A stretch of DNA of 64,000 bases from Megaleporinus macrocephalus (lineage: Eukaryota; Chordata; Actinopteri; Characiformes; Anostomidae), in NCBI GenBank assembly GCA_021613375.1, contig CM038720.1, positions 15,159,962 to 15,223,961 on the forward strand, written 5' to 3'. Positions within the stretch are counted from its first letter, which is position 1; the number at the start of each line of letters is the position of its first letter. A program made the translations under genes and the position numbers. Positions 12,001 to 20,752 of the stretch are shown one piece after another. The notes under the pieces were generated by a model. The model saw only the letters and a list, made by a program, of their open reading frames with translations. It had not been told where the DNA came from and did no database searches.

Positions 12001-14356
12001 AGATGCCCCCTTCTGTGGAAGCCTTAGGGTATAGCTTCAGCATGTTGCGTTGTGTCTGGGCAACAGCTGCTTTCTGGATATGCTCTTTGGCCAACTCCCA
12101 AATCTAAGGAGTGGTCCCTCTTAGTCCCTCTTGTGAGTGGTCAAACAGAAATAAGAGCACAGCTTGGATGATTTTAGGCCTTGGATGATATAATATGTAA
12201 TCAAAAAGCATAATGATTATTTTTGGATGAAAAATCAAAAACAATGACAAAGGATTCAGCTGAACAACAACCATGCAGAGTCTTTCAAAATACTATTGGT
12301 AAAACAAAAACTGTTCATTTATTTTGGTGCCTTATGTTTTTATTTAAACGCCCCATCTTCTGTATCTTTAGCTGTACTGGCTATGAGGATATGATGGCTT
12401 ATAGCAGAAAAATGCCTTTCAAGGCATCACTAGAGGTTGCTTCATGTTGTTATGCTGTGGCTACCTTTGATTCCAGTTATTCGACCGGCAGTAAGTCAGC
12501 CATCCACAATTTGCCAGCAAAATTATGATTCAGCAAATCCTCAGAGCAGTTCTAGTTGACTCATCTAACTGACCCTGTTCGTCATTATTTAGCAGAATTC
12601 TAGTAAAATCACATTTGGCCCACCTTCTTACTTCAGCTTCAACGTTAGTAAATTATTTGACCAATCTTCAGGTTTACAGTTTAAAGTGTACAAAGTTTCT
12701 CTATTTAGAGACCTATTTGAAAAGTGGAAAGATATTAACATTATATACTATGTATATTTTTACTACTCACCTACTTCTAAAGTGTATCTGTGAAGCAAGA
12801 AATTCAGTCATTTACATGCAGTTTCCAATTTCTTTAAGATTTTATCAGCCTATTTTACACTAAACAGATCCTAAAAAAGGAAAGACTTATGTTTGTCAGT
12901 GTTTTACTGACAGATTATGGGTGTCCAAAACCGAAACTCTGCTGTTTTATAGAAAACCTGGCGCATTGGTTTCTGAACCTTTTTACTCACAAGTTACTCA
13001 TAGCTTCTTTTACTTCACTGCTCCTGGAGCCAACTGGAAAAAAGGGCTCAGGACAGGGACGGCTGGAGGGCCCATGTCAGCAGCCTATGCCCCAGGATTG
13101 GTGAATGACTTTAACTTAACTGTGAGACCCCTCGAGTTACTTTCCACTCATCTGAAATCCTTTCATAAAAAAATGGAGCCATATTAGCTATTTTTCTTTA
13201 AGACAAACTGCAGGCATACAATTGATGTAAACATGGTGAAGTGAAAAAAAATTATCTATATAAGCATGTAGCATTTTACAGAATTCATATTTCCAATTGC
13301 AACAACTAGTTGTCCACCAAACATCTTGAATGTGAACAGCACTCCCATCACAAGAAGAAAGGCACCACTACTGAAGAGAAAGTAGTCCCTTGTTGGCCCA
13401 GGGACAGTTCTCCAGGCCATCTTAATGTCCTCTGGGACTTCAAACCTCCCCAGTCTAAGTGCAAAAGAAAACACAGGTGCAATCATTGCTCTCTGGCAAG
13501 GATGGAACCTCAACAAAGCATGTCCTGGTCAGCAGTCTGAGCTAACCACTGTGGGGGCCGTGCAGACACCGTTGCAGTGAAGCTTTGTCAGAATCCTGTT
13601 CCGAATCCAGCACCTGTTACGAGGACATCTCCATGCTAAACTGCTCCAGTGCTGATGCCAGACCACTGAGGCGCTTCCTCTACAGGGACCAGACTTGCCA
13701 TTAAACAATCAGCCAAAACAGGAGCCAGACTGACAGCCCAGTGTGTTGTGAGATGAAGCTGTTTCTTTGTTTTTTCTACAAATCCATGTTTCATAATGTA
13801 CTATGACAGCGTGAATGGGTGCAATGAAGAAAAATAGTTAAACTTAGTTAACGCACACAGTGAAACGGGTCCTCCATCATTTGCTGTGGCCTCTCAGTCA
13901 AGACAAGGAAAGAGTTAAAAAATCCAGAAACTTCTTTAAACTTGCTAACGGTGTCAGCTCCGACGTAAAATGTATTGTTATACGGCTGTTTTATTTCTTT
14001 AGTTTGGAAAAGCAGACATTATTAGCTGTAGTAGTAAAACTCTGTTTTCAGTAAGAGACGCTGTGACATGCAGCGCTACGCTGAATGTAGTTTAGTAACA
14101 CATAAACAAAACAAAAAAAGAGAAAATGGAGAAAACCAAAAAGGCATTTTTTTCTCAAAACTCAATGTCCTAAAAACCGCTTATTTAGGTTTAAAAAGCT
14201 GAAACGGGTTTAAGGAACGACCGCCTTCCCTCGAGCTGATAACCGTTAGCCAAGCAAAGATGCAGGACATGGCTAAAGTCACAAGACAGCACACACACTC
14301 GCTTCTTCACGCCGTGGCCGTTTTACCTTTTCTCGTCTCGTCCCTTGTTTCTCCAT
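6873..14356 (-). CDS. ttc28: ttc28, tetratricopeptide repeat protein 28 (5' part only)
   Basis: Two coding exons are placed: 14,327-14,356 (probable start) and 6,873-7,160 (certain). Together they encode the first 106 residues. The certain exon carries the family's N-terminal signature, LSKAEFMEKVRRSNEAC followed by a TPR pair with CILYSNRSAAHLKLGQY and ARLLNPKWPK. This matches vertebrate TTC28, a very large scaffold of many TPRs linked to midbody and mitotic-spindle function. The next exon, expected to continue with an aromatic-FRQG segment, was not found to the left, so the intron after codon 106 runs off the window and most of the gene is outside. The gene lies just downstream of pla2g3 on the same strand. 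Identity is from recognition of the conserved motif, not a database search. Confidence 0.85.
7312..7490 (+). repeat. Dispersed repeat, copy B (partner at 5,393-5,578)
   Basis: This is the diverged direct copy of 5,393-5,578 with the same order of conserved blocks and several small indels. Both lie in ttc28 introns on either side of the TPR exon. Confidence 0.65.
8161..8199. repeat. CA-rich microsatellite
   Basis: Imperfect (CA)n with scattered G interruptions (acacgcacgcacacac), in ttc28 intron 1. Confidence 0.85.
9050..9083. repeat. GA microsatellite
   Basis: Uninterrupted (GA)n of about 16 units in ttc28 intron 1. It generates long Arg-Glu or Ser-Leu ORFs in several frames, which are not genes. 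Confidence 0.9.
13256..13454 (-). other. Unassigned ORF with membrane segment after a splice-acceptor-like site
   Basis: Reading minus, the tract TTTTCTTTTGCACTTAG is a strong-looking acceptor, followed at 13,454 by an open frame to a TAG at 13,256. It encodes a charged stretch (GRFEVPEDIKMAWRTVPGPT) then a likely transmembrane segment (YFLFSSGAFLLVMGVLFTF). I do not recognise the family. It lies inside ttc28 intron 1 on the ttc28 strand and no partner exon was identified. Upstream, 13,560-13,740 has broken frames such as RKRLSGLASALEQFSMEMSS ended by a stop. It could be an exon of a small nested gene, a decayed pseudogene, or chance. Confidence 0.3.
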
Positions 14357-14640
14357 CCTGTCCTGCTCAGTTTTCCGACAATGACGACTTGAAACTTTCA
14401 GCCCATGATGTTTCCGTCCGAAACGACGAAAAAAAAACCGACAGGCCGCGGAGAGAGTTAGCTAGCCAGTTCAAACTTTCAGGCTGTCGGGCTGCTCGAA
14501 CCGAGCTGCGGAAAGTAGGGCATGCAGAGCTGTGCAGAAACGCTCAGCAGCTCCTCAGCAAAAACTTATTCCGGGGAAAGTACGCCATGTTGTCAAATCC
14601 GCTTTTCTCGCGTTTTTTTCTCTTGTAGCGGATTTTTTCC
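14327..14640 (-). CDS. ttc28: ttc28 probable first exon (5' UTR plus 10 codons)
   Basis: An ATG at 14,356-14,354 sits in a good context (A at -3, G at +4) and opens the frame MEKQGTRREK. This ends at a GTAAAA donor (14,326-14,325) in phase 0, which is exactly the phase needed by the TPR exon at 7,160. The surrounding 14,300-14,640 is CpG-rich compared with the AT-rich flanks, and a pyrimidine-rich tract follows at 14,637-14,665, as expected at a promoter. Only the coding edge (14,327-14,356) is worked out; the transcription start near 14,640 is a guess. Mammalian TTC28 has a longer proline/arginine-rich leader here, so this is inference from position, phase and composition. Confidence 0.55.
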
Positions 14641-14700
14641 CTCTCTCCCTCTCTCCCTCTCCCGGTAGAGGCGGTTCACAATTGTATGGTTGCAGTGAAG
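14357..14700 (-). promoter_or_regulatory. Putative ttc28 promoter / small CpG island
   Basis: CpG dinucleotides cluster here (for example around 14,390-14,580) in a window otherwise poor in CpG. The region precedes the inferred ttc28 start and includes the CT-rich repeat ccctctctccctctctccc. No TATA box is obvious. A plus-strand ORF of 122 codons across the island is attributed to the base composition. Confidence 0.4.
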
Positions 14701-15132
14701 GGGCTCAGTTACTGTTCGTGACATCAGGAGGGAGTTAGGTTACCTACTGGAGCAGAAGTGTGTAGGTAAGGTCCTTCATCACATCTCGCCTCTGCCTGCT
14801 GACTCGAACTAAATTACTGTAAATGCCAGAAATAGTGGAGCGAAAGCCGGGATTATTGGTGTGAAAGGGACGCCTCACCAAATTTTCACACTTTTCTGCG
14901 CAAAAAGGTAAACCTTCCAGAGAGGTTTACCAAGTCTAAGTCTTACAGGGGAGCTGATAGGAACCAGACATCAAAAGCCCCTTAACACAGCTACACAAGA
15001 ATTACACTGAAGCACTGAACCTGAACCTAAAAACCTAAAACGCATTTTTAACATCAGTCCCATCGCAAAGTTTTGTGTATAACCCGTTTTTGTGAATAAA
15101 ATAATAATTGTTTTCTGTAATTATAAATAAGT

Positions 15133-15385
15133 CATGGACCAGCATGACTAATCACCAGCAAAACCAGCATATTTTGTGGTTGGGATGCTGATCAGCAGTA
15201 ACGGAAATGAATAACAACAACATAAGCTCGTTTTGACTATGTTGGATGACCAGCTAAACCAGCACTGGTCTAACACTAGACCAACTTAAACCAACACTAG
15301 ACCATCTTAAACTAGTAGACCAGCAGAAACTGGTCTTTGAATACTGGTCTCCAAATACTGGTCTGTGCTGTTTTTTTTCAACAGG
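15133..15385. repeat. CCAGC-rich dispersed repeat (fish type)
   Basis: Repeated short blocks such as GGACCAGCATGAC, ACCAGCAAAACCAGCATA, GACCAGC and ACTGGTCT end in a T-run plus CAACAGG. This arrangement recurs widely in fish genomes as a degenerate interspersed repeat. The class was not determined. Confidence 0.6.
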
Positions 15386-15496
15386 AAGATTGCTGAAATT
15401 TTGCTTTAACTGTCCTTCTTCAAACTTTTGTCTGTGAGTAAATCAAAAGAAGCAACCAAGGCACAAGCTGATAGAAATATTTACAATACGTTTTTT

Positions 15497-15502
15497 TTTA
15501 AT
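15497..15502 (-). terminator. Candidate pla2g3 poly(A) signal (ATTAAA)
   Basis: Minus-strand ATTAAA lies about 130 nt past the stop codon. No canonical AATAAA was noticed between it and the ttc28 promoter. Position and motif only. Confidence 0.35.
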
Positions 15503-15627
15503 AGAAATATTGTTAAATTATCTGTACAAACATTCACATCCATAACTACATAGTGTGCTTTTTTATATGTGTATGCAATGAGCTCATTTTGACACATTTT
15601 AGTCGTGGCCTGTTGCAAGTTCAGTTC

Positions 15628-15844
15628 TCATTGTAGAGTTTGTCGCTTGGGTGGGCTGTGTTTCTGCAGCTTGGAGTGCATCCTGAGACACTTCTTGTAG
15701 AGCCTGAATGATGAGTCTTTCCTTTTGGACCGTTTTGTATTGAAGCGCTTGGCTTTACGCTTTGAGGCCACTAGAGGGCGCCCTCCAGTCACGTCTGTGG
15801 TCCAGCGTCGGAGTTGCGGCACCTCGGCAGAAGAAAACGAGCAG
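15628..15844 (-). CDS. pla2g3: pla2g3 last coding exon (basic tail)
   Basis: The acceptor is CCACAG at 15,845. It begins SCSFSSAEVPQLRRW and continues into a strongly basic tail (SKRKAKRFNTKRSKRKDSS, RLYKKCLRMHSK), ending TLQ and TGA at 15,630-15,628. The basic tail could bind heparan sulfate or acidic phospholipids (inference). Confidence 0.9.
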
Positions 15845-18800
15845 CTGTGGAACAAAAAGAAAGAGTGTTGTGAAGTTAGTTAGAAGTTAGATAATAATTC
15901 ATGGATAATAGCAGCGGGCAATATGACCTTATATAACACAGTATTTTTCATTATCCAGACAATAATGGCATTACCAGCGTGGTTTCTTTCTATAAGCGAT
16001 ATAAGCAGTTACCATGTGTCTGTAGCATTCAAATGTTTTTGTTAGTTTGATTGTTTGCCTGTTTTTTTATTATTAAAATGTGGTATATTTTGTTTTAATA
16101 TTATTTTTGTTCATGTTTTGTTATTGGACTAAAAGTTATTAGACTAAATAATTCCTAAACAGGACCTATTATACTCATCTTCAGCGTTTACAATTACACA
16201 TTTTGAGTTTTTTAGAAAAGATGTACATGCTTCAGTTTTCCCGAAACACAACATTGTTCTCATACTGTACATCTGTATTCACCCTCTGTCTGACAAGCTC
16301 CCTTAGATTTCCTGATTTTGATTGGTCAACAACCAGAGTGGCCTCCTGTTCTGCCCACACAGCACTGTGGCCATTACAAGCCTCAGTTCTGGTGTCTCGG
16401 TTAGAGCCAGAGTCTGATCCTGAAAGTCTGTTAGAACAAGTTATTAGACCATATCCACATTAGCAAGTTAGACTGGAGAATTACGTTGATAGGTTCTGTT
16501 TTAGCTCTCTATGCTCTGTATGAGCGCATGCCAGGCTTGCCGGTAGGGGGCCAATAAGGACTGTGTTATAAGATAATGACACCTTGTAACAGAAAAGGCC
16601 AGGAATTCCAGTGAAGTGTTTTATGCAGCTGGGAAAAGAGAGTTTCTCACTCTGGTGTGCACTTTGGTCTTCATAATATAGCTGACCTTTTAACATGCAC
16701 AAAAAGCTGCATATCGCACTGAAAGAAATAGAAAAAATCAAAAAAACATAATAGGGTCCCCTTTAACTTTAACATTTTGATGTTATCTTGGCATCCACTG
16801 TATAATATGTCAGTGTCTTGGGGCAATGACACATCACTAAAGTGTAACTGGTCACTTTAATAGGCTAACAGTGTACCTTCCACTTCTAGGTAGTTGATAT
16901 GATAGGTTCATGTTAAAGTGGTTACAATTCAACATGTGATATATTGCGATAATGTAAGTAAGGCAACATATTGCTAAATCTAAATCTACTGTTATTGTAC
17001 TTTATTGTCATATTATTGTCAGGTTTGCAAATGTAAATGTTAGCAGGGACTACGCTACTTGTTTACATTGGAGAGGAAGAGTTTAATAACTGAAGGTAGA
17101 TTACAACACTGTCTAGCAGTCAGGTATTTAAACACTACACAAATTAAAGAACAGTCTGCAAACAATCTTTGCATGTAAACTATTATTTTTACATCCATAC
17201 TGTGTTTTTGATAATTAATACAGCATCGCAATGTGCAATATTGCAATATAAGTGTATCAGTGTTTTCTTACACCCCCTAATAATTAAGTACATTCTGATG
17301 GATTTTTAAAATTAAAATACTTTTTGTCTTCTTCATCTTAACTTCAGTTATTACTTCAGTGAATTAACAATTCACCATGGTTGTTTTACAACCTATTTAT
17401 CATTTGGCATCCAGTATAAAATCACATATAAACATGGGATATGAGCTAACCTTTCGTGAGAGCAGTTTAGAGGCAGAATGAAACAGTATTGGGACACAAA
17501 GTCCAGCAGCAAAGAGTGAATGCCATCAACTTTGTCCTGGCCAGCAAACTCTTTGGCAAGCCTGTAACACAAACAGCACACTGTAGGTTTTTTTTCCTAT
17601 AATAAAATCTGTATCTGACTCTCGATCTGTTCAGTTCTAGCGAGGGTAGTGTGAATATGTGGCTACCTGGCTGTACAGTTGCAGTGGTACAAAGTAGGGA
17701 ATTCAGTGTTGTGCAGTCCAAATTTCTCCTGCATTCCCAGAATCTGATGACGACAGGAATCCAGGTCCTTGTAACTCTCACATGTTTCCAGTTTACCTAT
17801 GAAGCAGAAAAATCACCATTTACCAACAACTTCTTAAAGCTAATAAGACAATATACGCTGAGACAGTAGTGCACGTTTAACTTCCAAAAACCATGCACTT
17901 ACCTTTCGGCCTGGTGTCTGGCTGGAGGTGCGTTTTTGGTGCAGCTGTTGTTTGTGTCTGCCATGAACCTGTTGTCGATATCCTTGGTGAATCTTTTGTT
18001 GGCATATGAGGCGTATCTGTTGTTTCTGTCTGCGATAAAAGTGTTGTTTGTGTCCTTGGAGAATCCTTTTTGGGTGTGTGAGATAAATCTGGTGTTTTTG
18101 TCTGTGGTGAATCTGTCCTCTGTGTCTGTGATGAGTCTGTAGTGGGTGTTAGTGGTGAATCTGTCTTCTGTGTCTGTGATGAGTCTGCAGTGGGTGTCAG
18201 TGGTGAATCTGTCCTCTGTGTCTGTGATGAGTCTGTAGTGGGTGTCAGTGGTGAATCTGTCCTCTGTGTCTGTGATGAGTCTGTAGTGGGTGTCAGTGGT
18301 GAATCTGTCCTCAATGTCTGTGATGAGTCTGTAGTGGGTGTTTGTGGTGAATCTGTCCTCTGTGTCTGTGATGAATCTGTAGTGGGTGTCAGTGGTGAAT
18401 CTGTCCTCAGTGTCTGTGATGAGTCTGTAGTGGGTGTCAGTGGTGAATCTGTCCTCTGTGTCTGTGATGAGTCTGTAGTGGGTGTCAGTGGTGAATCTGT
18501 CCTCTGTGTCTGTGATGAGTCTGTAGTGGGTGTCAGTGGTGAATCTGTCCTCAATGTCTGTGATGAGTCTGTAGTGGGTGTTAGTGGTGAATCTGTCCTC
18601 TGTGTCTGTGATGAATCTGAAGTGGGTGTCAGTGGTGAATCTGTCCTCTGTGTCTGTGATGAGTCTGTAGTGGGTGTCTGTGGTGAATCTGTCTTCTGTG
18701 TCTGTGATGATTCTGTAGTGGGTGTCAGTGGTGAATCTGTCCTCTGTGTCTGTGATAAGTCTGTAGTGGGTGTCTGTGGTAAATCTGTCCTCTGTGTCTG

Positions 18801-20752
18801 TGATGAGTCTGTAGTGGGTGACTGTGGTGAATCTGTCCTCAGTGTCTGTGATGAGTCTGTAGTGGGTGACTGTGGTGAATCTGTCATCTGTGTCTGTGAT
18901 GAATCTGTAGTGGGTGTCTGTGGTGCATTTCTAGCAGGTGTCTTTGGTGAGTGTGTCCTTTGTGTCTGTAGTAAGTCTGTTGTTTGTGGTGAGGTTGTCT
19001 CTGCCAGTGGCAAAACTGTCTGTGGAGTTTCACTATTAAGCTTAGGATTATTCACTATACTGAATGTCCTTTGTGCTCCAGACACTGTCAAGCTTTCTCC
19101 ACGGGCTGTCTTGGTCCCTTCAGTGAGCGTTGTAGAGGACATTGGCGAGCCAGTAGTGAATGTTCGGTTTCCAACAGAGATTGTGTGATAATTAATTAGA
19201 CGCTGGATGTCTCCTTCTGACTCAGGAGACGTGGAATTGTAATATGTTGCATCCTTCACCAGAGCATATTTTGCCAGCTGATGGAATTTACACCTGTTAA
19301 AGAGAGTGAAGAGTCAAGTGTTTTGTATTACTCTATGGCCACATAGCTTTAGATACTTTATATGTGACAGAACCAGAGACATTTGTTTTTTGTGTTTTGT
19401 TCTACTCAATGGGGCTGTAACCTGAGGTTTCAGTGCTAACATTTGATGAAATATAGAAAAACCTTGTACACATAGTCAAGTATATAACATATTGTACAAA
19501 TGTACAATGTCATATCTTTGCCCTTATGTAATTTGCAAGTTCTAAGTGAAGTTACAGAAAACATCATATCTACAACAGGAACACTTACATGCCCCACCAG
19601 GTCCTTTCTGCACATTGCATTTTCTGTGAGAATTCAAAGCAACGCATCTTGAGGACATTGAAGTAGCCGTAGCCCACCACATTGGCCATGCTATCGTTGG
19701 CCTTATGGAGGCATTGGCGGAACCTGAATCAATATCACAGAGAGAGATTACATTTAGATAACATGATAGCACACTCCGCACTGTTAGTGGGGCTATGGTA
19801 ATATGACACGTATCTCGCAGTCATGTTTTGTCTCATGTTACAAGAGGCTGTCTAATAAATCAATGCTGTTAGCAAGTTAAAAAACTTTATCTGCAGGAAC
19901 ATAAAACTGGTTGTGTTAATGAAGTTAAACTTACTTGGTGTCACAGCCACAGTGGGACAAGGTGAAGATGTTGGTGTTGAAGACTCCATAGTTGAACCCA
20001 AAAGAGGCGATGGAGTCCTTACAGTGGTCATGCTCTCTGCAGCACTTATCAGTCTCCTCAAAAACACCTATGACACGAGAGGATAGTTGTAACATCAAAG
20101 TCCTCGCTGACCACCAAACTAAGCACGGTCATTGGAATGTGTTTAATGCTAATAGTACAATCAACATGTTCTGCTGACCTAAGTCTGAAAAGTTGAGGGC
20201 CTTGTTTCCGGCACCGCACCACAGAGTTCCTGGGATCATCCATGCTCTCTTTGCGCGCCTCAGCTTTGGTCCTGAACTTTCTCCACTGTTCGGCTGCATG
20301 GACGCCATTTTGTTGTCAACACTCTCCAGGTCTCTGCTCCTGCGTACAGACGTCCTCAGTCCTGCCAAACGGCCCACAGTCACACAGGGGCCAGCGGGTT
20401 CAACCAGCTCACTGATGTTAAAGCGTCCAACTGGAGTCTCTGAGAAAGGCCTACCTCCAGGCTCCCAGCACTTTGACACATAGCTTTTGGTAACAGCTTG
20501 GTCGTTGGTTGTAATACAGTCCACCAGCCTGTTTTCTCTGCTCCAAATACTGTCAAATAGGACAAGAGATCTCTCATTGGCCTCCCCGGTTTGGTAAAGA
20601 AACGTATATTGTGTGTGCCCATTTGAGACGGAATTAGTCCAGAAGCAAAAAGAACTGCTTCCTGCAAGTGTCCAAAAATGACCAGCGGCAGAAAAATCAA
20701 GAAACAATAAAACAAAGCACACTACAACCTGAGAAAGGCAGTAGCCGTTCAT
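15628..20752 (-). CDS. pla2g3: pla2g3, group III secreted phospholipase A2
   Basis: Seven coding exons (20,752-20,179; 20,067-19,935; 19,723-19,589; 19,293-17,903; 17,796-17,667; 17,561-17,451; 15,844-15,628) join in consistent phases to 896 residues. The enzyme hydrolyses the sn-2 ester of phospholipids outside the cell. Visible features: signal peptide (about 1-22); an N-terminal extension; a furin-like site RRAKR (165-169); the group III Ca2+ loop GTLWCGAG (175-182); active site CCREHDHC (200-207, catalytic His204); SHCGCD with the second catalytic Asp (234); and Cys-rich C-terminal parts with a very basic tail. The mammalian protein is about 510 residues; the excess is a Thr/Ser/Pro repeat stalk in exon 4 (409-680 plus degenerate edges). 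All key residues are present, so the gene appears functional. Confidence 0.95.
15845..17450. other. pla2g3 last intron
   Basis: This 1.6 kb intron is mostly occupied by a terminal-inverted-repeat element (16,162-16,760). No additional exon is needed: the phases of exons 6 and 7 fit directly. Confidence 0.7.
16162..16760. mobile_element. Non-autonomous DNA transposon (GGACCTATTAT type)
   Basis: The left end reads GGACCTATTATACTC and the right end is its near inverse (reverse complement GGGACCCTATTATG). The two ends enclose about 600 bp without a convincing transposase frame. Elements with GGACCTATTATG-like ends are abundant in fish. A clear target duplication was not identified. Confidence 0.6.
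17451..17561 (-). CDS. pla2g3: pla2g3 coding exon 6
   Basis: The acceptor is TTACAG ending at 17,562 and the donor AG|GTTAGC at 17,450. It encodes LAKEFAGQDKVDGIHSLLLD and VSQYCFILPLNCSHE, with two further cysteines and an NCS sequon. Confidence 0.9.
17667..17796 (-). CDS. pla2g3: pla2g3 coding exon 5 (Cys-rich)
   Basis: The acceptor is TAG at 17,797 and the donor AG|GTAGCC at 17,666. It encodes LETCESYKDLDSCRHQILGM through LYHCNCTA, with four cysteines and an NCT sequon, typical of the group III C-terminal domain. Confidence 0.9.
17903..19293 (-). CDS. pla2g3: pla2g3 coding exon 4 with mucin-like repeat stalk
   Basis: This 1,391-nt exon starts CKFHQLAKYALVKDATYY, completing the core. It contains N-glycosylation sequons NST (about residue 300) and NRT (about 323), then a long Thr/Ser/Pro/Gln-rich region built largely from 16-residue repeats, and ends RPK at a GTAAGT donor (17,902). 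The whole exon is one open frame and its phases match exons 3 and 5, so the stalk is part of the mature message. Confidence 0.93.
18096..18911 (-). repeat. Coding minisatellite: 17 tandem 48-bp units in pla2g3 exon 4
   Basis: Each 48-bp unit encodes 16 residues of consensus TTDSSQTQRTDSPLTP. Seventeen clear units run through residues 409-680, with degenerate units on both sides (to about residue 735 and from about 375). Variation is mostly synonymous-like or conservative: Q/L before R, S/L, PLTP/PQTP/PQSP. The composition predicts dense mucin-type O-glycosylation and an extended, unstructured stalk between the PLA2 core and the Cys-rich C-terminus. Because 48 is divisible by 3, the antisense strand is also open here. 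Confidence 0.95.
19589..19723 (-). CDS. pla2g3: pla2g3 coding exon 3
   Basis: It encodes FRQCLHKANDSMANVVGYGY and a Cys-containing segment ending TWWG, typical of the C-terminal half of group III PLA2 cores. The acceptor is CAG at 19,724 and the donor AT|GTAAGT at 19,588. Confidence 0.93.
19935..20067 (-). CDS. pla2g3: pla2g3 coding exon 2 (active site)
   Basis: The acceptor is TAG at 20,070-20,068 and the donor GTAAGT at 19,934. It carries CCREHDHC with catalytic His204 and ends with SHCGCDT, including Asp234. The phases (1 in, 2 out) fit both neighbours exactly. Confidence 0.95.
20179..20752 (-). CDS. pla2g3: pla2g3 coding exon 1
   Basis: The start ATG (20,752-20,750) has A at -3. The first ~22 residues form a hydrophobic signal peptide (LSQVVVCFVLLFLDFSA). 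The exon then encodes the N-terminal domain, the RRAKR cleavage site and the Ca2+ loop, ending FSDL plus G of a split Gly codon. The donor is G|GTCAGC at 20,178-20,177. Confidence 0.93.

Larger units (their letters stand above)
7161..14326. other. ttc28 intron 1
   Basis: This 7.2 kb stretch separates the inferred first exon from the TPR exon. It contains a diverged repeat copy (7,312-7,490), a CA microsatellite, a GA microsatellite and fragments resembling dispersed fish repeats (for example 10,430-10,620). A GC-richer stretch at 11,560-12,100 is open in several frames, and an ORF with a membrane segment and a good acceptor lies at 13,256-13,454. Nothing else gene-like was recognised. Confidence 0.5.
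14700..15627. other. Short intergenic spacer between pla2g3 and ttc28
   Basis: Roughly 1 kb separates the pla2g3 stop from the inferred ttc28 first exon, tandem on the same strand. It contains a candidate pla2g3 poly(A) signal and a CCAGC-rich dispersed repeat. No coding sequence was seen. Confidence 0.6.

Noticed and set aside
11551..12094. Plus-strand 146-codon and minus-strand 103-codon ORFs
   Set aside because: The region is GC-richer and open in several frames, but neither protein resembles a known family and no splice sites support them. The minus-strand text LAKEHIQKAAVAQTQRN hinted at a retroelement but was too weak to call.
14260..14628. 122-codon plus-strand ORF
   Set aside because: It overlaps the CpG-rich ttc28 first exon in antisense, has no family similarity, and is explained by composition.
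18096..18911. Regular repeats that might suggest a CRISPR array
   Set aside because: Units are contiguous with no spacers, lie in a coding exon, and the genome is eukaryotic.
18142..19188. 348-codon plus-strand ORF rich in VGVSGESVLCVCDES
   Set aside because: It is the antisense of the pla2g3 48-bp repeat. A unit divisible by three with no stop in any frame makes it open by chance; it has no splice or start context.
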